Source of the DNA: Azolla caroliniana
Taxonomy: Eukaryota; Polypodiophyta
Assembly: GCA_043228905.1 (NCBI GenBank)
Contig: JBHGNT010000009.1
Span: forward strand, 8,246,001 to 8,310,000
Length of the DNA stretch: 64,000 nucleotides
Direction: 5' to 3'
Positions 31,431-42,622 of the stretch are shown one piece after another; within the stretch, counting starts at the first letter, position 1, and every line of letters begins with the position of its first letter. The notes under the pieces were generated by a model. It saw nothing but the letters and a program-made list of their open reading frames with translations, made no database searches and was not told the origin of the DNA. The translations under genes and the position numbers were made by a program.

Positions 31431-31437
31431 CTCGATC

Positions 31438-32724
31438 GTGCAGTCCCCGCACCAAAAACTGAGGAGACGATTTACGTGCAAAGAGAAGGGGAAGATGAAG
31501 ATGTCGGATTACGGCACTGAGGCCGATGCATCAAAACAGAGTGAATCCGAAGCGGTTAGAAGCAAAGACAGACCTTGGGAAACAAGGTTGGAATCGGCCA
31601 AAAGGACCTTGAAATCGGCGACACAGAAATTGCGTCGATCAACCCACCAGATGAACCCCGTAATTTGGTATGGGTACAATGACTACATGGTGCATCACTA
31701 TGCGTATATGACAAAGGTGGCGAAAGTGCATGAGTTGGAGAGCTACGTAGAAGCGGCGAAGGATGTGAATTGGTGTGCCGCAATGGAGGAAGAGATGCGA
31801 GCATTGGTAGAGAACAAGACATGAGACCTGGTTGAAGCCCCCAAGGGTGTGAAGCCAATCGGGTGCATGTGTGTGTACAAGGTCAAGTACAACACCGACG
31901 GCTCCGTCAACCGGTATAAGACTAGATTGGTGGCAAAGGGCTACGCGCCACAACATGGCATCGATTACGATGAAACGTTTGCACCGGTCACGAAGATGAC
32001 GACCATCCGCGTCTTGTTGGCAGTAACGGCAGCAAAGGGATGGCATTTGCATCAAATGGATGTGAAGAACACGTTCCTACAAGGAGAACTTGAGGAATAG
32101 GTATACATGGTGCAGCCTCCCCGATTTTAATCCGGATTGAACACATCGGTCGTCTGTCGACTAAAAAAGTCCCTATACGGACTAAAGCAAGCCCCACATG
32201 CTTGGAACACAAAGATCATGCAACGGTTGCGTCGGATGGGGTTTGCTCTATCGAAGTCGGACTCTTCCGGATGGGTCGGCATGGGCTAGTAAGTGTTCTG
32301 CTTTATGTTGATGATTTAGTCATCACTGGTACCGACCCAGAAGAAATCGGTTGCATCAAGTCCTAGCTTGCCACACATTTCCACTCACAGATTTTTGAAG
32401 AGCCTCTTTAGCCATGCTTGACAGTGCGGCTGTCGACTGTTTCTTATTGCTCCATGCGATCACCACACTTCCCAAGGAAAAACTATATCTGGAAGTCGAT
32501 TGACGATCGCTAGCATTTCCGGCCCATTCGGCATCAACACCAACTTCAACACCATCCAACTTGCGAAGAACCCCTTCTTTCACACCCGGACAAAGCACAT
32601 AGAGGTGCACTATCATTTTGTCCGCAAGCGAGTTCTCTCCTATGAAGTCGAACTTGTGTATGTTCCGACGGATTGGCAAGCTATCGATATCTTCACCAAA
32701 CTTCTCAACCTAGACAAATTATGA
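31438..32724 (+). pseudogene. RT-RNase H of D with an inverted 180-bp segment
   Basis: RT blocks: WCAAMEEEMRALVENKT, then KARLVAKGY-type [50 protein letters not shown] and, in another frame, LLYVDDLVITG (catalytic YVDD). From about 32387 to 32562 the RNase H segment lies on the minus strand (VDAEWAGNASDRQST, VVIAWSNKKQSTAALSS). From 32563 the plus strand resumes with FFHTRTKHIEVHYHFVR and YVPTDWQAIDIFTK, the normal RNase H end. The reading order shows a local inversion inside the gene. Confidence 0.85.
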
Positions 32725-32828
32725 CAATTTTCGAGCATGTTTGGCATACAGCACCTCGACATGCCAAACTTGAGGGGAAAGACGAGAACGAGAGGGATGA
32801 GAGTCTAGATGAAGTCTGAAGAACCAAA

Positions 32829-33161
32829 TTGGATAAAGAGTTCAATTTTGGGACAACTAAAGAAGTCGAGGATGAATGTAGGGGGAGTGGCCAGAAGAAC
32901 GAGTCGGAGTCGGAATCAACTGGACAAGGGCAAGTCAGAGCCAAAGGAGGCAAGGCAGACGACAAAGTCAAGAAGGACAGAGCCAACCGAAAGAAGTCCA
33001 AGACCAAGACCAAGGCAGATGTATTCACAGGCCTGAAGAAAGGTGAATTGGAGACAACCGATTCAGACAAGACAGAAGATGAATCGGAGACAACCAATTC
33101 GGTTGAGTTGTATGATTCGGATGAGCCGAATCGCATGAAGGCCAAGCCGACAAGGAGGTAG
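32829..33161 (+). CDS. Lys/Glu/Ser-rich ORF between RNase H and 3' LTR of D
   Basis: The 110-aa ORF is of low complexity and strongly charged (DDKVKKDRANRKKSKTKTK). It lies in the usually non-coding 3' part of a copia element. It may be spurious. No domain recognised. Confidence 0.25.
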   Translation: MDKEFNFGTTKEVEDECRGSGQKNESESESTGQGQVRAKGGKADDKVKKDRANRKKSKTKTKADVFTGLKKGELETTDSDKTEDESETTNSVELYDSDEPNRMKAKPTRR

Positions 33162-33395
33162 CCAAAGCCAATGCCGATACAGAGCCACCAATGGGTCGAG
33201 GGGTGCCAATGTTGCAACAACGAGGAAGCTAAGAAGGGCCTGAAGAGCAGACGCATGGACTATAGGGGTCAAGGAACACGGGACCAGACCGGATGAGGAG
33301 CGCGAGCTGGGTGTGAGGACACCATGAGGAGCCAGAAGCAAGGACCAACTAAATCTAACACGACAAACCGACCTCAAGTTGAGATTGAGGGGCAG

Positions 33396-33867
33396 TGTTG
33401 ATCAAGCAAGCTCAACATGGGCCACACCAGTTGGATAAGCTGGTAGGTCAGACCGGAATTGATCCGGTTGGTTAGGCCTAGTTTCCAAACCGGATGTCAG
33501 ATCTGTTGAAGAAGCCGAATACCGGATCCGGATGACGGAGTGGATGGGGAAGTCAATCCAGAACATCACATCTGCCGATTAGACCTATCCTAGTAAATAG
33601 GTCTAACATAGATAGTTAGTGTCAGAGGCTCTTCATGAGCATTGAAGTACATGTCAGTCCTTTTGAGAACTTGTATAAATAGTGCTCTGTGAGCACATTG
33701 TATGTACTAAGTACATAGTCTTTTTGCTAATAGAACTTTTGTTGTTTGCTCTCACTCAAACTCTCTCTCTCACCCTTACTCTGTGTTTATCTAACTATTA
33801 TACTTTCCGGATAACCGACCGTGTACTTTGTGTCTTTCGTATATGCTTCCACACCTATCTTTTTACA
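33396..33867 (+). repeat. 3' LTR of D
   Basis: 472 bp, TGTTGATC...TTTTTACA, aligned with 28593-29046 over its length with indels. Confidence 0.9.
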
Positions 33868-33949
33868 CATACATTATAGTCGAAATTCAAATTGTAATCT
33901 AAATTTAAGAGGGAGATAATCCCACATCATCATATGTAGACATAGTAGT

Positions 33950-34200
33950 CCTTTTACGGGGGAGTTTGTTGGGACAAAAGTCCCACTCCGCCCACCTTGC
34001 ATCTCTAGTGTGAACACATAGTTAACCTAACTATATAAGTGGGTTACTTACCTTGTAATGTTGAGTTCGAGGTTAATGTAAGATAGTCTTCTTGAGCATA
34101 TATCTCTCTCTCTCACTCACGCTATATGTGGAAATGTCTGCTCTCATCTTCTTGATTAAGGATTTGTGAGTGAGTCTAGCAAACAACACACGTAGTGAAG
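33950..34200 (+). repeat. copia LTR-like remnant
   Basis: A purine tract ACGGGGGAG precedes TGTTGGGACAAAAGTCCCAC, a start typical of plant copia LTRs with an inner palindrome. A CT run and ACTCACGCTATATG follow. The right end is unclear and no partner LTR was found, so it may be the 3' end of a deleted element. Confidence 0.45.
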
Positions 34201-34230
34201 AAGATGTGCACTGTGATAAGAGAACGACTT

Positions 34231-35565
34231 CTACAAGTGTGACGTATAACGGCTACAACGAATGTATTTCCAGGCCTTGAGCATGCAGGAGGTTCCCCCT
34301 GTGGAGTGTCCACCCTCCTGATGAGAATTCGGCACATATGTCGCTTTATCAAGTTGTCTGATTGAGATCATTGGTCTTGAGAGCTTAGGTACATGTTGGA
34401 CATTATGTAGTACCATTGTAGAGGCAACCAGAAGGTTTAACTCTACTATGACGATTCCAATTATAGTGCAATGCTACGAATTTCCAACTTGGACTGAGTC
34501 GAATGTTGGGCTGAATATTGTCGGAATTGTGATATGTGAGGGATCATGTGATAGGAAGCGCCCGAATCCAGGAGCCATGTGCTCGATTCATCAGTTGTAA
34601 GCTGAACTTTTGATTCGACTGAGTTCTCAATGAATAGTATGTTCGGGTTGTCCGTTAATACTTCGGTTGATGAGTCGATGTAGTTGACCTCCTCTTGTCG
34701 GTTGCCCTTCTAATCAGCTCTTTGAGCTTTGTTGTTCTTAGCTTTGAGGACACATCATTCGGCCTTCACATGTTCAAGATTTTTGCAATAATTGCATGTC
34801 CGGCTATCCTTGGACTTGCTCCGGCTTCGTGAGTTAGTTGGAAGCTGGGAAGAATTTATTCCCCGGCTATTCGGTTGGACAACCGAACTTTGTACTACAA
34901 AAGCATCCTTGGTCGAATCGTGAATGAGTGATCTCCTCCGACCGTCTTCAGTCACAATTGACCTCTTAAATTCAGAGTGGCTTACGACCGTTCCAGATGC
35001 ATTGCACACAATGGTGATGTAGGTTTCCCAAGACAGAGGCAGGCTGCTCATTAATATAAGAGCTTTTAGCTCATCTTCTATAGTGACTCATTGAGCCGAC
35101 AATTGGGAACTCAAATTCTCATATTCTTTTATGTGTTCTTGGATCGAATTAGATTCTTTCATCCGAAGGTTCTAGAGGCAATGGATCAGATATATCTTTG
35201 TTGCGGCGACCTTCTTTTCATAAGTGTCTGACAGTGTCTTCAAGAGGTGGAAGGTTGTCAGACATGATTGCACTATGAAGTACACTAAATCTGACAACTT
35301 CATCCGAATGGTGGCTTGGACAATCCGATCTAATTTTGTCCACTCATTCGGCTTGTACTCTTCTGGAGGATTTTCGACCTCAATTGGATCTATCTGACCC
35401 TTTGACAATCCGATAATCCTCCATTTGTTCTTTCTCGAAGTTGAAGTTCGAGCCGTCGAACTTCCTTAGAATCATCTCAGGTGAGCCGAAAGCTGATGCC
35501 ATTCTGTGTTGGCTTGGGAAGCTCTGTCTGAAGTTGGTTACAAATAGTGGTAGGCCCAAATTCAT
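34231..35565 (-). pseudogene. gag-protease of copia E
   Basis: The minus strand reads FDGSNFNFEKEQMEDY (gag N-terminus), LVYFIVQSCLTTFHLL, IQEHIKEYENLSSQL, LMSSLPLSWETYIT and a degenerate zinc knuckle CNYCKNLEHVKAE. Then comes STWLLDSGASYHMIPH, the protease active site, and NVQHVPKLSRPMISIRQL. The frame is mostly one with scattered stops (for example at the end of the knuckle). It is a lineage distinct from D and F, with a UBN2/retrotrans-gag-like copia gag. Inactive. Confidence 0.8.
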
Positions 35566-36288
35566 TCTAGCCAGATTTGGACACGAGCTGGATTGATTTC
35601 AATTGTCAGCGTGTTCCGTCCGGAGTGGCTATAGTTGATTTCGTGCCTAGCCAAATTGGACCCGAATTTGCCGATTTATTTGAACCTGCCCGGAGTGACT
35701 ACGATGTTTGGAGAGACAAAACCAATTGTTCTTCCCAAATAACAGCTAGCTGGATTGGGCACAATTATTGTTGATCTGATTCCTTATGTTGATTTCAAAA
35801 CCGATCAGAGATTATATGCCGCTTGTGCCTTTTTTGATGCCGATCCTACACCGAGTGGCTATAGCATGTGGATGGACAATGCCAACTGGCCTATTCGAAT
35901 ACCACCTAGCTGAATGGAACATAGACGAGGTTGTGCTTTAGGCCTGATCTACTTCGAGTGGTTACAACGAGCGAGTGAGCAACGTTGGATGACCTGTCCG
36001 ATTGTGTCTAACTTGATGAAGCACGATTAAGACCGTTTCGATGAAAAATTTTCACTCCAAGAAGTACAGCCGGCTGGCCTACTTCAAGGGTGATCTAGCT
36101 CAATGGCGTGTAGTCTTTCAAGTGTTTCTTCTCATAGAGTGTTGATCTTGTGGGAGTTGACTGAGAGATTTCAGTTCGACTGAAATCTCAGAATCTGTTC
36201 TAGTAAATAAAATCAACCAAAAGATCTTCAGGGGGGTACCAAAGGAGTTCAAATGAAGGCAAGAAGACAACTGACTATAGAGTCAAAA

Positions 36289-36304
36289 CCAAGCTCTAAT
36301 ACCA
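36289..36304 (-). other. primer binding site of copia E
   Basis: The minus strand reads TGGTATTAGAGCTTGG two bases inside the LTR end, a one-base variant of the initiator tRNA-Met site. Confidence 0.75.
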
Positions 36305-36306
36305 GA

Positions 36307-36689
36307 TGTTGAAAAGTGCCCGTCAGCATGCGCAAGAAAGCCAACACTCTGTATGATGAAGATCTTTAGGTAGATGGTATACAAGGTCAGTAGAACAAAT
36401 TAGTGGGAGAAGCAAAGGCATATGTAGCAAGAGAACAAGATCAAGAAACAACAGGAACGGAGAAAGAGATAGAGATAGGCACACAAAAGTAACAGTATTA
36501 TTCAAATCCAAGTTACAACAACACTATGAACTAGGTTACAAAGTTAGTTATATATCAACTAGGCTAGGGAAACTACCCTTTGACATATTTACACAATTGT
36601 CCTAAACCTAGTCTGTCCAATGGGATAGTGTGAATACGTCCATTATACACTCGTATTCGCCGCTTATTTCCTCCTATGAATTTCCCACA
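36307..36689 (-). repeat. 5' LTR of copia E
   Basis: Read on the minus strand it starts TGTGGGAA and ends TTTTCAACA, 383 bp, immediately before the primer site. No second copy in the window. Confidence 0.7.
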
Positions 36690-37405
36690 TCACGACAACG
36701 TAGATAAAACATACACGAGCAATGAAGATTACGAACAAATTGAGAACGATCATATTCCATCAGGGGGTTCAAGCTCACGTCAGGCTCAACGTTAAGTTGA
36801 TTAATGATATGCTTAGATAGGATTGGATGGCGTATCCCGAGGATTCCCATATCCAAAGTTGTGTACGAAGCAAAACAAAAGTATACCAACTTGATCGATT
36901 ATATATGTGAAGAAAGGTCAGTATATGTAAGTATATATTCATTCATTCATAGGAAATGCTTGCGTATTATGGTCGAGGATCATCTACAAGCAAGAAATGG
37001 TGTGAAGAACACACCTTTTGTTATCCAATCATCACATCATTGAACCATTAACTAACTAATTAATAGTGTAGTGTATTTCTCTCTTGTAGTTGTGTTTTTT
37101 TTTTGTTTTTTTTTTGTCTTATGAAGAAATGTTTGTATGTAATAATGTATGTATGTGAAGGGAAGAAGAAAGGCAAGAAAAATAAAAATAAAAATAAAAG
37201 GGAAAAAGAAAAAGGAAAGAAAAGAGAAGAAGAAAAGAACCAGAATTTGTTCACAAAGATATTACATATGTATGTATGTATGTATGTATAGAGACAGAGT
37301 CAGAGTCAGAGACAGAGACAGAGAATTTCTTCATGCTTCGGCAATTCCTATTCTGCTTTTGGATTGAAACCTCATAGAATGTCCTTCTTCCTCTGCATCC
37401 CTGCT
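36690..37405 (+). other. intergenic upstream region of the SWIB gene
   Basis: No gene is supported. It is AT-rich, with a short TATG run (37268-37290), a GAGACAGAGTCA-type hexamer repeat (37291-37324) and A-rich runs. It must hold the promoter of the downstream gene. Confidence 0.5.
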
Positions 37406-37414
37406 AAACCCTAA
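37406..37414 (+). promoter_or_regulatory. telo-box in the 5' leader of the SWIB gene
   Basis: AAACCCTAA, followed by a C/T-rich run (37415-37460). Telo-boxes next to pyrimidine-rich leaders are common just upstream of plant housekeeping and ribosomal genes, so this is a plausible transcription start region. Confidence 0.5.
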
Positions 37415-37512
37415 TTTCCCTCCCCTCCCCTCCCTCCCCTCCCCTCCTCTCCCTTCCCTTCTTGGTTAGGAGAAGATTCAGAAGGAAGGAAGCAAGAAAG
37501 AATAGAGAAGTT

Positions 37513-40500
37513 ATGGTTTCTGATGAAGATTTAACGAAGAAAATCTCTGAATTGTTGGATAAGGCTGATTTAACCACCACAACTACCTCTCTCATCAGAA
37601 AACAGTTGGAACAAGCGTTTGGAATTGACTTAAATGACAGAAAATCTTTTGTGAGAGAAAAAGTGGACCTTTATCTACAGAGACATCATCAGAATGCGGA
37701 AGAAGAAGAAGCAAAAGAGAAAGGATGCAAAGAAGAAGAAGAAAATGAAGGAGCAAAAGCAGTTGTTAAGGAAGAAGCTGAAGTAGAACGTGAAGAAGAA
37801 GATGGTGATGAAGAAGGAAGAGAAGAAATGGAGTTGGAAGAAGAAGAAGAAGATAATGAGGATAATGATGATGATGATGATGATAATGAAAATGATGACG
37901 AAGAAGAAGATAGAATGAGCTTCATACCAGAGCGCGATTCTAGGCGTTTTCAGGCGAAGATAAACAGAGCAAAGAAAGAAAGGTAGAGAATTGGAAGCCT
38001 TCGGTTTTGGTACAAATTCTTTGTGTTTATACATTCAGTTTTAGTGAACAAGTTAGTTTGTTATATCTGTTTGCACTTTCGGCATGCTAGCTAATATGTT
38101 TGCATATGTTATTAGACATAAATTCAATCTTTTATTTGAAAACCAATCCAAACAAAGAACGGCAACAACATGTCAATTGCAATTAAGATCATTAATTAGT
38201 CGGGATTGGTGTTCTAATAATAGATTGGGTTAATTGTTAATGACATATGTAAACACATATATGAAAGAAACAAATGTAAAGAATCCAAACCCTTGGTTTG
38301 ATACAAAGTCAACATATTTACCATGGGATGTAGAATCTAGACCATTGGTTTCATGTTACTGAGTTTACTATGTGTGTATGCACACTAATTAGTCTAGCAA
38401 ATATATTTTGCACATTAGTTAATCTAGAAAAAGTGTTTGTACTTGTTTTATGCTCATTAATTAGTCTATTATATGCGTTTGCACATGTTTTTATGCACCT
38501 TCGTTTATCTGTTGTCTGTATTTGCTTTACATTATATTTTCATTAGAAGTGTATGTGTTTGCATTTGCAATTAAGCACAAATTCAGTCTTTGAAAATTAA
38601 CCCAAAGAAAAAAGGAAACTAAAAGACTACAATGTCCTGTGAGATCCAACAAAGGTTGTAGCTGTTTATGTTGATTTGTTAATGCAAATAAGCCAAATAA
38701 AATAAGGTAGAAAATCCAAACCTTTGATTTGGAACAAAGACTATCTGTAGTATAATCAGTTGCATAGAGTATGTTCAGTAATTATTCTATTATATGTGTT
38801 TGGACATATTATTAATATTTAGCATGTTTTTAACTTAACTCATTATTTGAAACGAATCCAAAGAAAGAAAGATAGGTAGCCTAAACCTTTGATTTTGAAA
38901 GAAATGCAACGTATCTACTCAAATCACTTTTATGAGAGTAGCTCAAATTAGTTTGGTCTATTATATGTGGTTATGTTTATGTGAATGGAATGCCTTGAAG
39001 GCAAGTGGGACCAAAACTTCATTCACCAAATCAATTCAACCTTCTCTGGGAAGATACACTTGGCATTTGTCAACAGTAATGAATACCTCATTGCATCCTT
39101 GATTTAGTCCAAAGATTCAAACACAGGTGTTTCATCTTCCCTTAACAGACAGCCTCTTGCCACTTATTGAGTGGCACAAACCCTCACAAATTTGACAATT
39201 CTGTTCGTATGTTGTGTGGGAGTGAGTTCTTCAATTATCCAAAGCATAACAACTTTGGTTTTCAGAGAACTCTAATGTAATCTTTCTTGGTTTCATATTT
39301 GAGAGACAATTTTCCCTTCCGTACAGATGGAAAATGGGCCTTCTAGAACAATGAGAGAAAGATTCTTACTCTTTATCCTACTCAGAATCTCAGAACTTGT
39401 GAAATATTCATCTTTTTCTTCTTCAGTCATGAGTTCTTGCTCATTCCAACCTTCATTTAGTCCAAAAACATTTAAACACAAGTGTTTCCACTTCCCTTGC
39501 AATTGGCTCAGTAAAGGGGCTACCTGCTAGCTGTCCACCTGGGTTCATGTCTTTTTAGTTATTTCTGAATGTGCAATGCTATACCAGTAGTTATATTTCA
39601 CTCTAGCTAGAAGATAAAATCTGAAATATGGGGTAGTTTGACGGAGCAAAGGGCAATGAGTCACTCCACTGAGGGAATTTTGTGTAGAGCTCAACAGCCA
39701 TCAGTGGATGGCTGCAGGACCTCTTATGAGCACAGGCTTCCCACGTCACTCAATCTTACAGTTCCTCATTGTTTGCATCCTGTCTCTTATTTTTTGGACC
39801 TCATTTCATTTGCGCTTTCAGTTTAATGTATTGATAACATGCACATATAACATCTTAGCCATGGTGGATAAGAAAGGTCATGAGGTTAGTTTATCTGTGT
39901 CTATGGGTGTTTATAATGAGCCCATCTTTATCAACTACGGTATCCATTAATGTAGTGTAGAAGTAGATGTTAAGTCAAGGAAGAGATGAGAGCCAGTAGG
40001 CTTAGTGTTTGCCCTGTGGAGGAAGCATCTTATTCATAACTTTGATGGCAATTTCTTTCTTTTGTACATTTCAATACCCAATCCCCTGTGGATTGTGTTT
40101 ATATTGGCCTCTCATCAAGTCCGTACAACCCCTACAAGCTCCCTCACTTCTATATGTTTTTTTGTGTTAAGACTTTATATCACATCTCACTGGGATGTAA
40201 GTTTGCTGGTCTCCTAGATCATTTCAGCCTTTTGGATCTCTTTCTAAGATCTAATTTGTAGCCATGGATCTTAGCTTATGCTTGCTATAAGTAAACCTTT
40301 TCTATATCTATACCTTCTGCATATATTACATGGTGCTTCACCACGCTTAATCATTCCACATTTTGCTAAGCCTTTATGGTGGTTGGGGAGTAACTTATGG
40401 TATTGAGAGTTGGCATAGTTTTTTAAAGTTTGTGACTTTATCGCTCATTGTTTCATTTCAAATTTTTGTGATGTTATATCTAAATGTAAAATAAAAAGGT

Positions 40501-42622
40501 ACTGCAATGGAAGACTGTAATAATTTAAAGGATGGTCCATTATCTTACAGTCATCAAGGGTCACTTATAGCAGGGAAAAGTATGTGGGAGTAAGTGTTAA
40601 TGATATATATTGCAGGACAAAATGTTCCTTTTCTTTATTATTCACAACCAGTTAGATAGGTATAACCTTGGATTTGCATTTGTAATATGCATGAATTTTG
40701 TTTTTGCCTTTTAAGGATGAGTTAACTACATATGATAATAATCTATGAGTCGCAACTTCTTGTGTAACCAATTTATGATGGTTTACAGCTTACAGAAGGA
40801 AAAAAAAAAGAGGGCTGGTGGAGGTGGTTTTACAAAACTATGTCGACTTTCTCCAGAGCTTCAAGCTTTAACAGGGCAAGAGGAATGGTCCAGAACCCAG
40901 GTATCTTTTTATTAAGATCTTTTATAATCAAATGAAGATTATTTCATAACGCACTAACATTTGTATCCCTGACATGGCTTTCATAACTGCTATATATATA
41001 TTATTTCCTTATGCTGTTGATTTTGAGATTACAATTGTGTAACTATGTGTTGGGATCATATGCATCAATTGATATACAGGTTGTCAAATTTATATGGGAA
41101 TATATTAGAAAAAATAACCTGCAAGACCCAGCAAATAGACGCAAAATTCTATGTGATAATGCATTGCGGTCAGTCTTTGCAACTGACTCAACGGACATGT
41201 TCAAAATGAACAAGTTGCTCACAAAACACATTTGGCCTCTTGATGGTACATGTACATATAAATAGCCTTTATGATTATTTTTGGTCAGAGGCAAATAAAT
41301 TTTTTCTAATGTAGTACTTTGTGAAGCAGATGATATAGAATCAAGGACAAAAAGATTGAAGGTGGAGAATGACATGACTCCTGAAGCTGAGAAAGGAAAA
41401 TCAAAAGGTGGTGGCTATAGCAGGCAATTGTTTCTTCTTATTGTAAATTATAAGAAGAGAAATAGCTGACATATGATCATGTAAAACAGAAAAGCAAAAA
41501 ATAGAGAAGGAAACACTTGAGAAGGAGGGAAAGAAAGGAAAGGGTGGTGGCTTTACAACTCCCCTTCCTCTTTCAAAAGCATTAGTAGAGTTTCTTGGTA
41601 CAGGAGAAAATGAGCTTCCAAGAACAGAGGTGGTCAAGCGATTGTGGGCTTACATTAAAGAAAATGAACTGCAGGTATGTTAACATGTGTGTGTGCAAAA
41701 CTCGCTGTTCATTTTATGTGTGCCTATAATATTAGAAACATTCAAATTTGTGCTGCATATGCAATTTTTTGTTATGTTAAATGAGTTAGAATTCTTAAAC
41801 GATATATTTTATCATTCCCTTCTTTCTTCTTTCATACCGGACAAACTACTTCGAAATTGGTTCACAGCTTTATGAATGTTTTGCATGGTTTCGACTTTAT
41901 CAGCTTCAGATAACCCTCTATTTTAGGCTTAGATGTAATTTGAACATATCTTTCATCCCATTGCCAATATTAGTTTGAGGCTATACTAGGCTTAGAATCT
42001 TTCTTGTTTACTATCAGTGAGTTGGGTTTACACCTTATATGCACTACTAATTTCAAGGTTCATACCTATATATATACATATATACAGAGGGAGAGAGGTA
42101 TGTCTTATCTGTAATTTTTCGTATGCTTCTCTTCCTTTTGATGGAACATTTCAGGAATTTAGAGACAACGGAAATGCTGACTTAGAGTCTGCTTTCTGAA
42201 GGCCCTACCTCTAGGCAGTTTTCATTTGAAGTAGCAATAGAGATTCTATTGCCATGCACTTCAAAGTAGAGAAGCCATATGGCTTTTTTTTTATTGAGAA
42301 TCAACTGGAGATTTTTATTTCTCCACTTTTATGTCAATGTTTGTGCATAATGAAAATTGATCATTAGCCTGTGTACACGCTTCTCTCTAACTTATGTCCT
42401 ATGAATTGTAATCTGTTTTTCTATTTATTTTTCCTATTTTCCCGTTTCCACTATTTGACATCTTTATCTTTGACCTCTTGAATGATGTGTGATTTGTGAC
42501 AGGATCCAGCTGACAAAAGGCAGATAAAGTGTGACAAAAAACTTCAGGATCTTTTTGGATGTGATACTTTCATCGGATTTACAATGACCAAACATTTGAC
42601 TGCTCATATTTTAAAGAGTTAG
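37513..42622 (+). CDS. DEK_C and double SWIB domain nuclear protein, six exons
   Basis: Exons: 37513-37982, 40789-40900, 41080-41245, 41330-41407, 41490-41674, 42503-42622. All introns are GT-AG and phases agree, giving 376 aa. Residues 1-58 match the DEK C-terminal domain (LTKKISELLDKADLTT, FVREKVDLYLQRH). About 60-155 is an acidic Glu/Asp run (up to DDDDDDNENDDEEE). SWIB/BAF60b domain 1 spans about 170-249 (GGGFTKLCRLSPELQALTG, VVKFIWEYIRKNNLQDP, MNKLLTKHIWPL). Domain 2 spans about 295-375 (GGGFTTPLPLSKALVEF, VVKRLWAYIKENELQDP, MTKHLTAHIL). Plants have several such proteins; SWIB domains occur in chromatin-remodelling subunits and RNA polymerase I factor UAF30, so a nuclear chromatin role is likely. 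An in-frame ATG at 37462 would add 17 residues. This is the one clearly intact host gene here. Confidence 0.9.
38060..38940 (+). repeat. degenerate tandem repeats in intron 1 of the SWIB gene
   Basis: Intron 1 (37983-40788, 2.8 kb) contains about three diverged copies of a block joining AATCCAAAGAAAGAAAG-like sequence, AATCCAAACCTTTGATTTGG-like sequence and TCTATTATATGTGTTTGCAC. The first block resembles the exon 1 end and 5' splice site at 37970-37990. The rest of the intron has no recognised feature. Confidence 0.5.

Larger units (their letters stand above)
28593..33867 (+). mobile_element. Ty1/copia element D, degenerate full-length copy
   Basis: The LTRs at 28593-29046 and 33396-33867 start TGTTGA and end TTTTTACA. 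The primer site TGGTATCAGAGCGC (29047-29060, initiator tRNA-Met) follows the first, and a purine tract AGATTGAGGGGCAG precedes the second. Flanking bases CATAT (28588-28592) and CATAC (33868-33872) are a target duplication with one change. The order protease, integrase, RT, RNase H is that of copia. The LTRs differ by indels and many substitutions, so D is clearly older than B and C. It carries deletions, an internal inversion and a 650-bp non-coding stretch in gag. Confidence 0.92.
34231..36689 (-). mobile_element. Ty1/copia element E, minus strand, 5' part only
   Basis: On the minus strand an LTR (36307-36689), a primer site, gag and protease follow in order; RT and the second LTR are missing. 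The left limit is set by loss of recognisable coding near 34231. The element lies between the LTR-like remnant and the upstream region of the SWIB gene. Confidence 0.75.
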
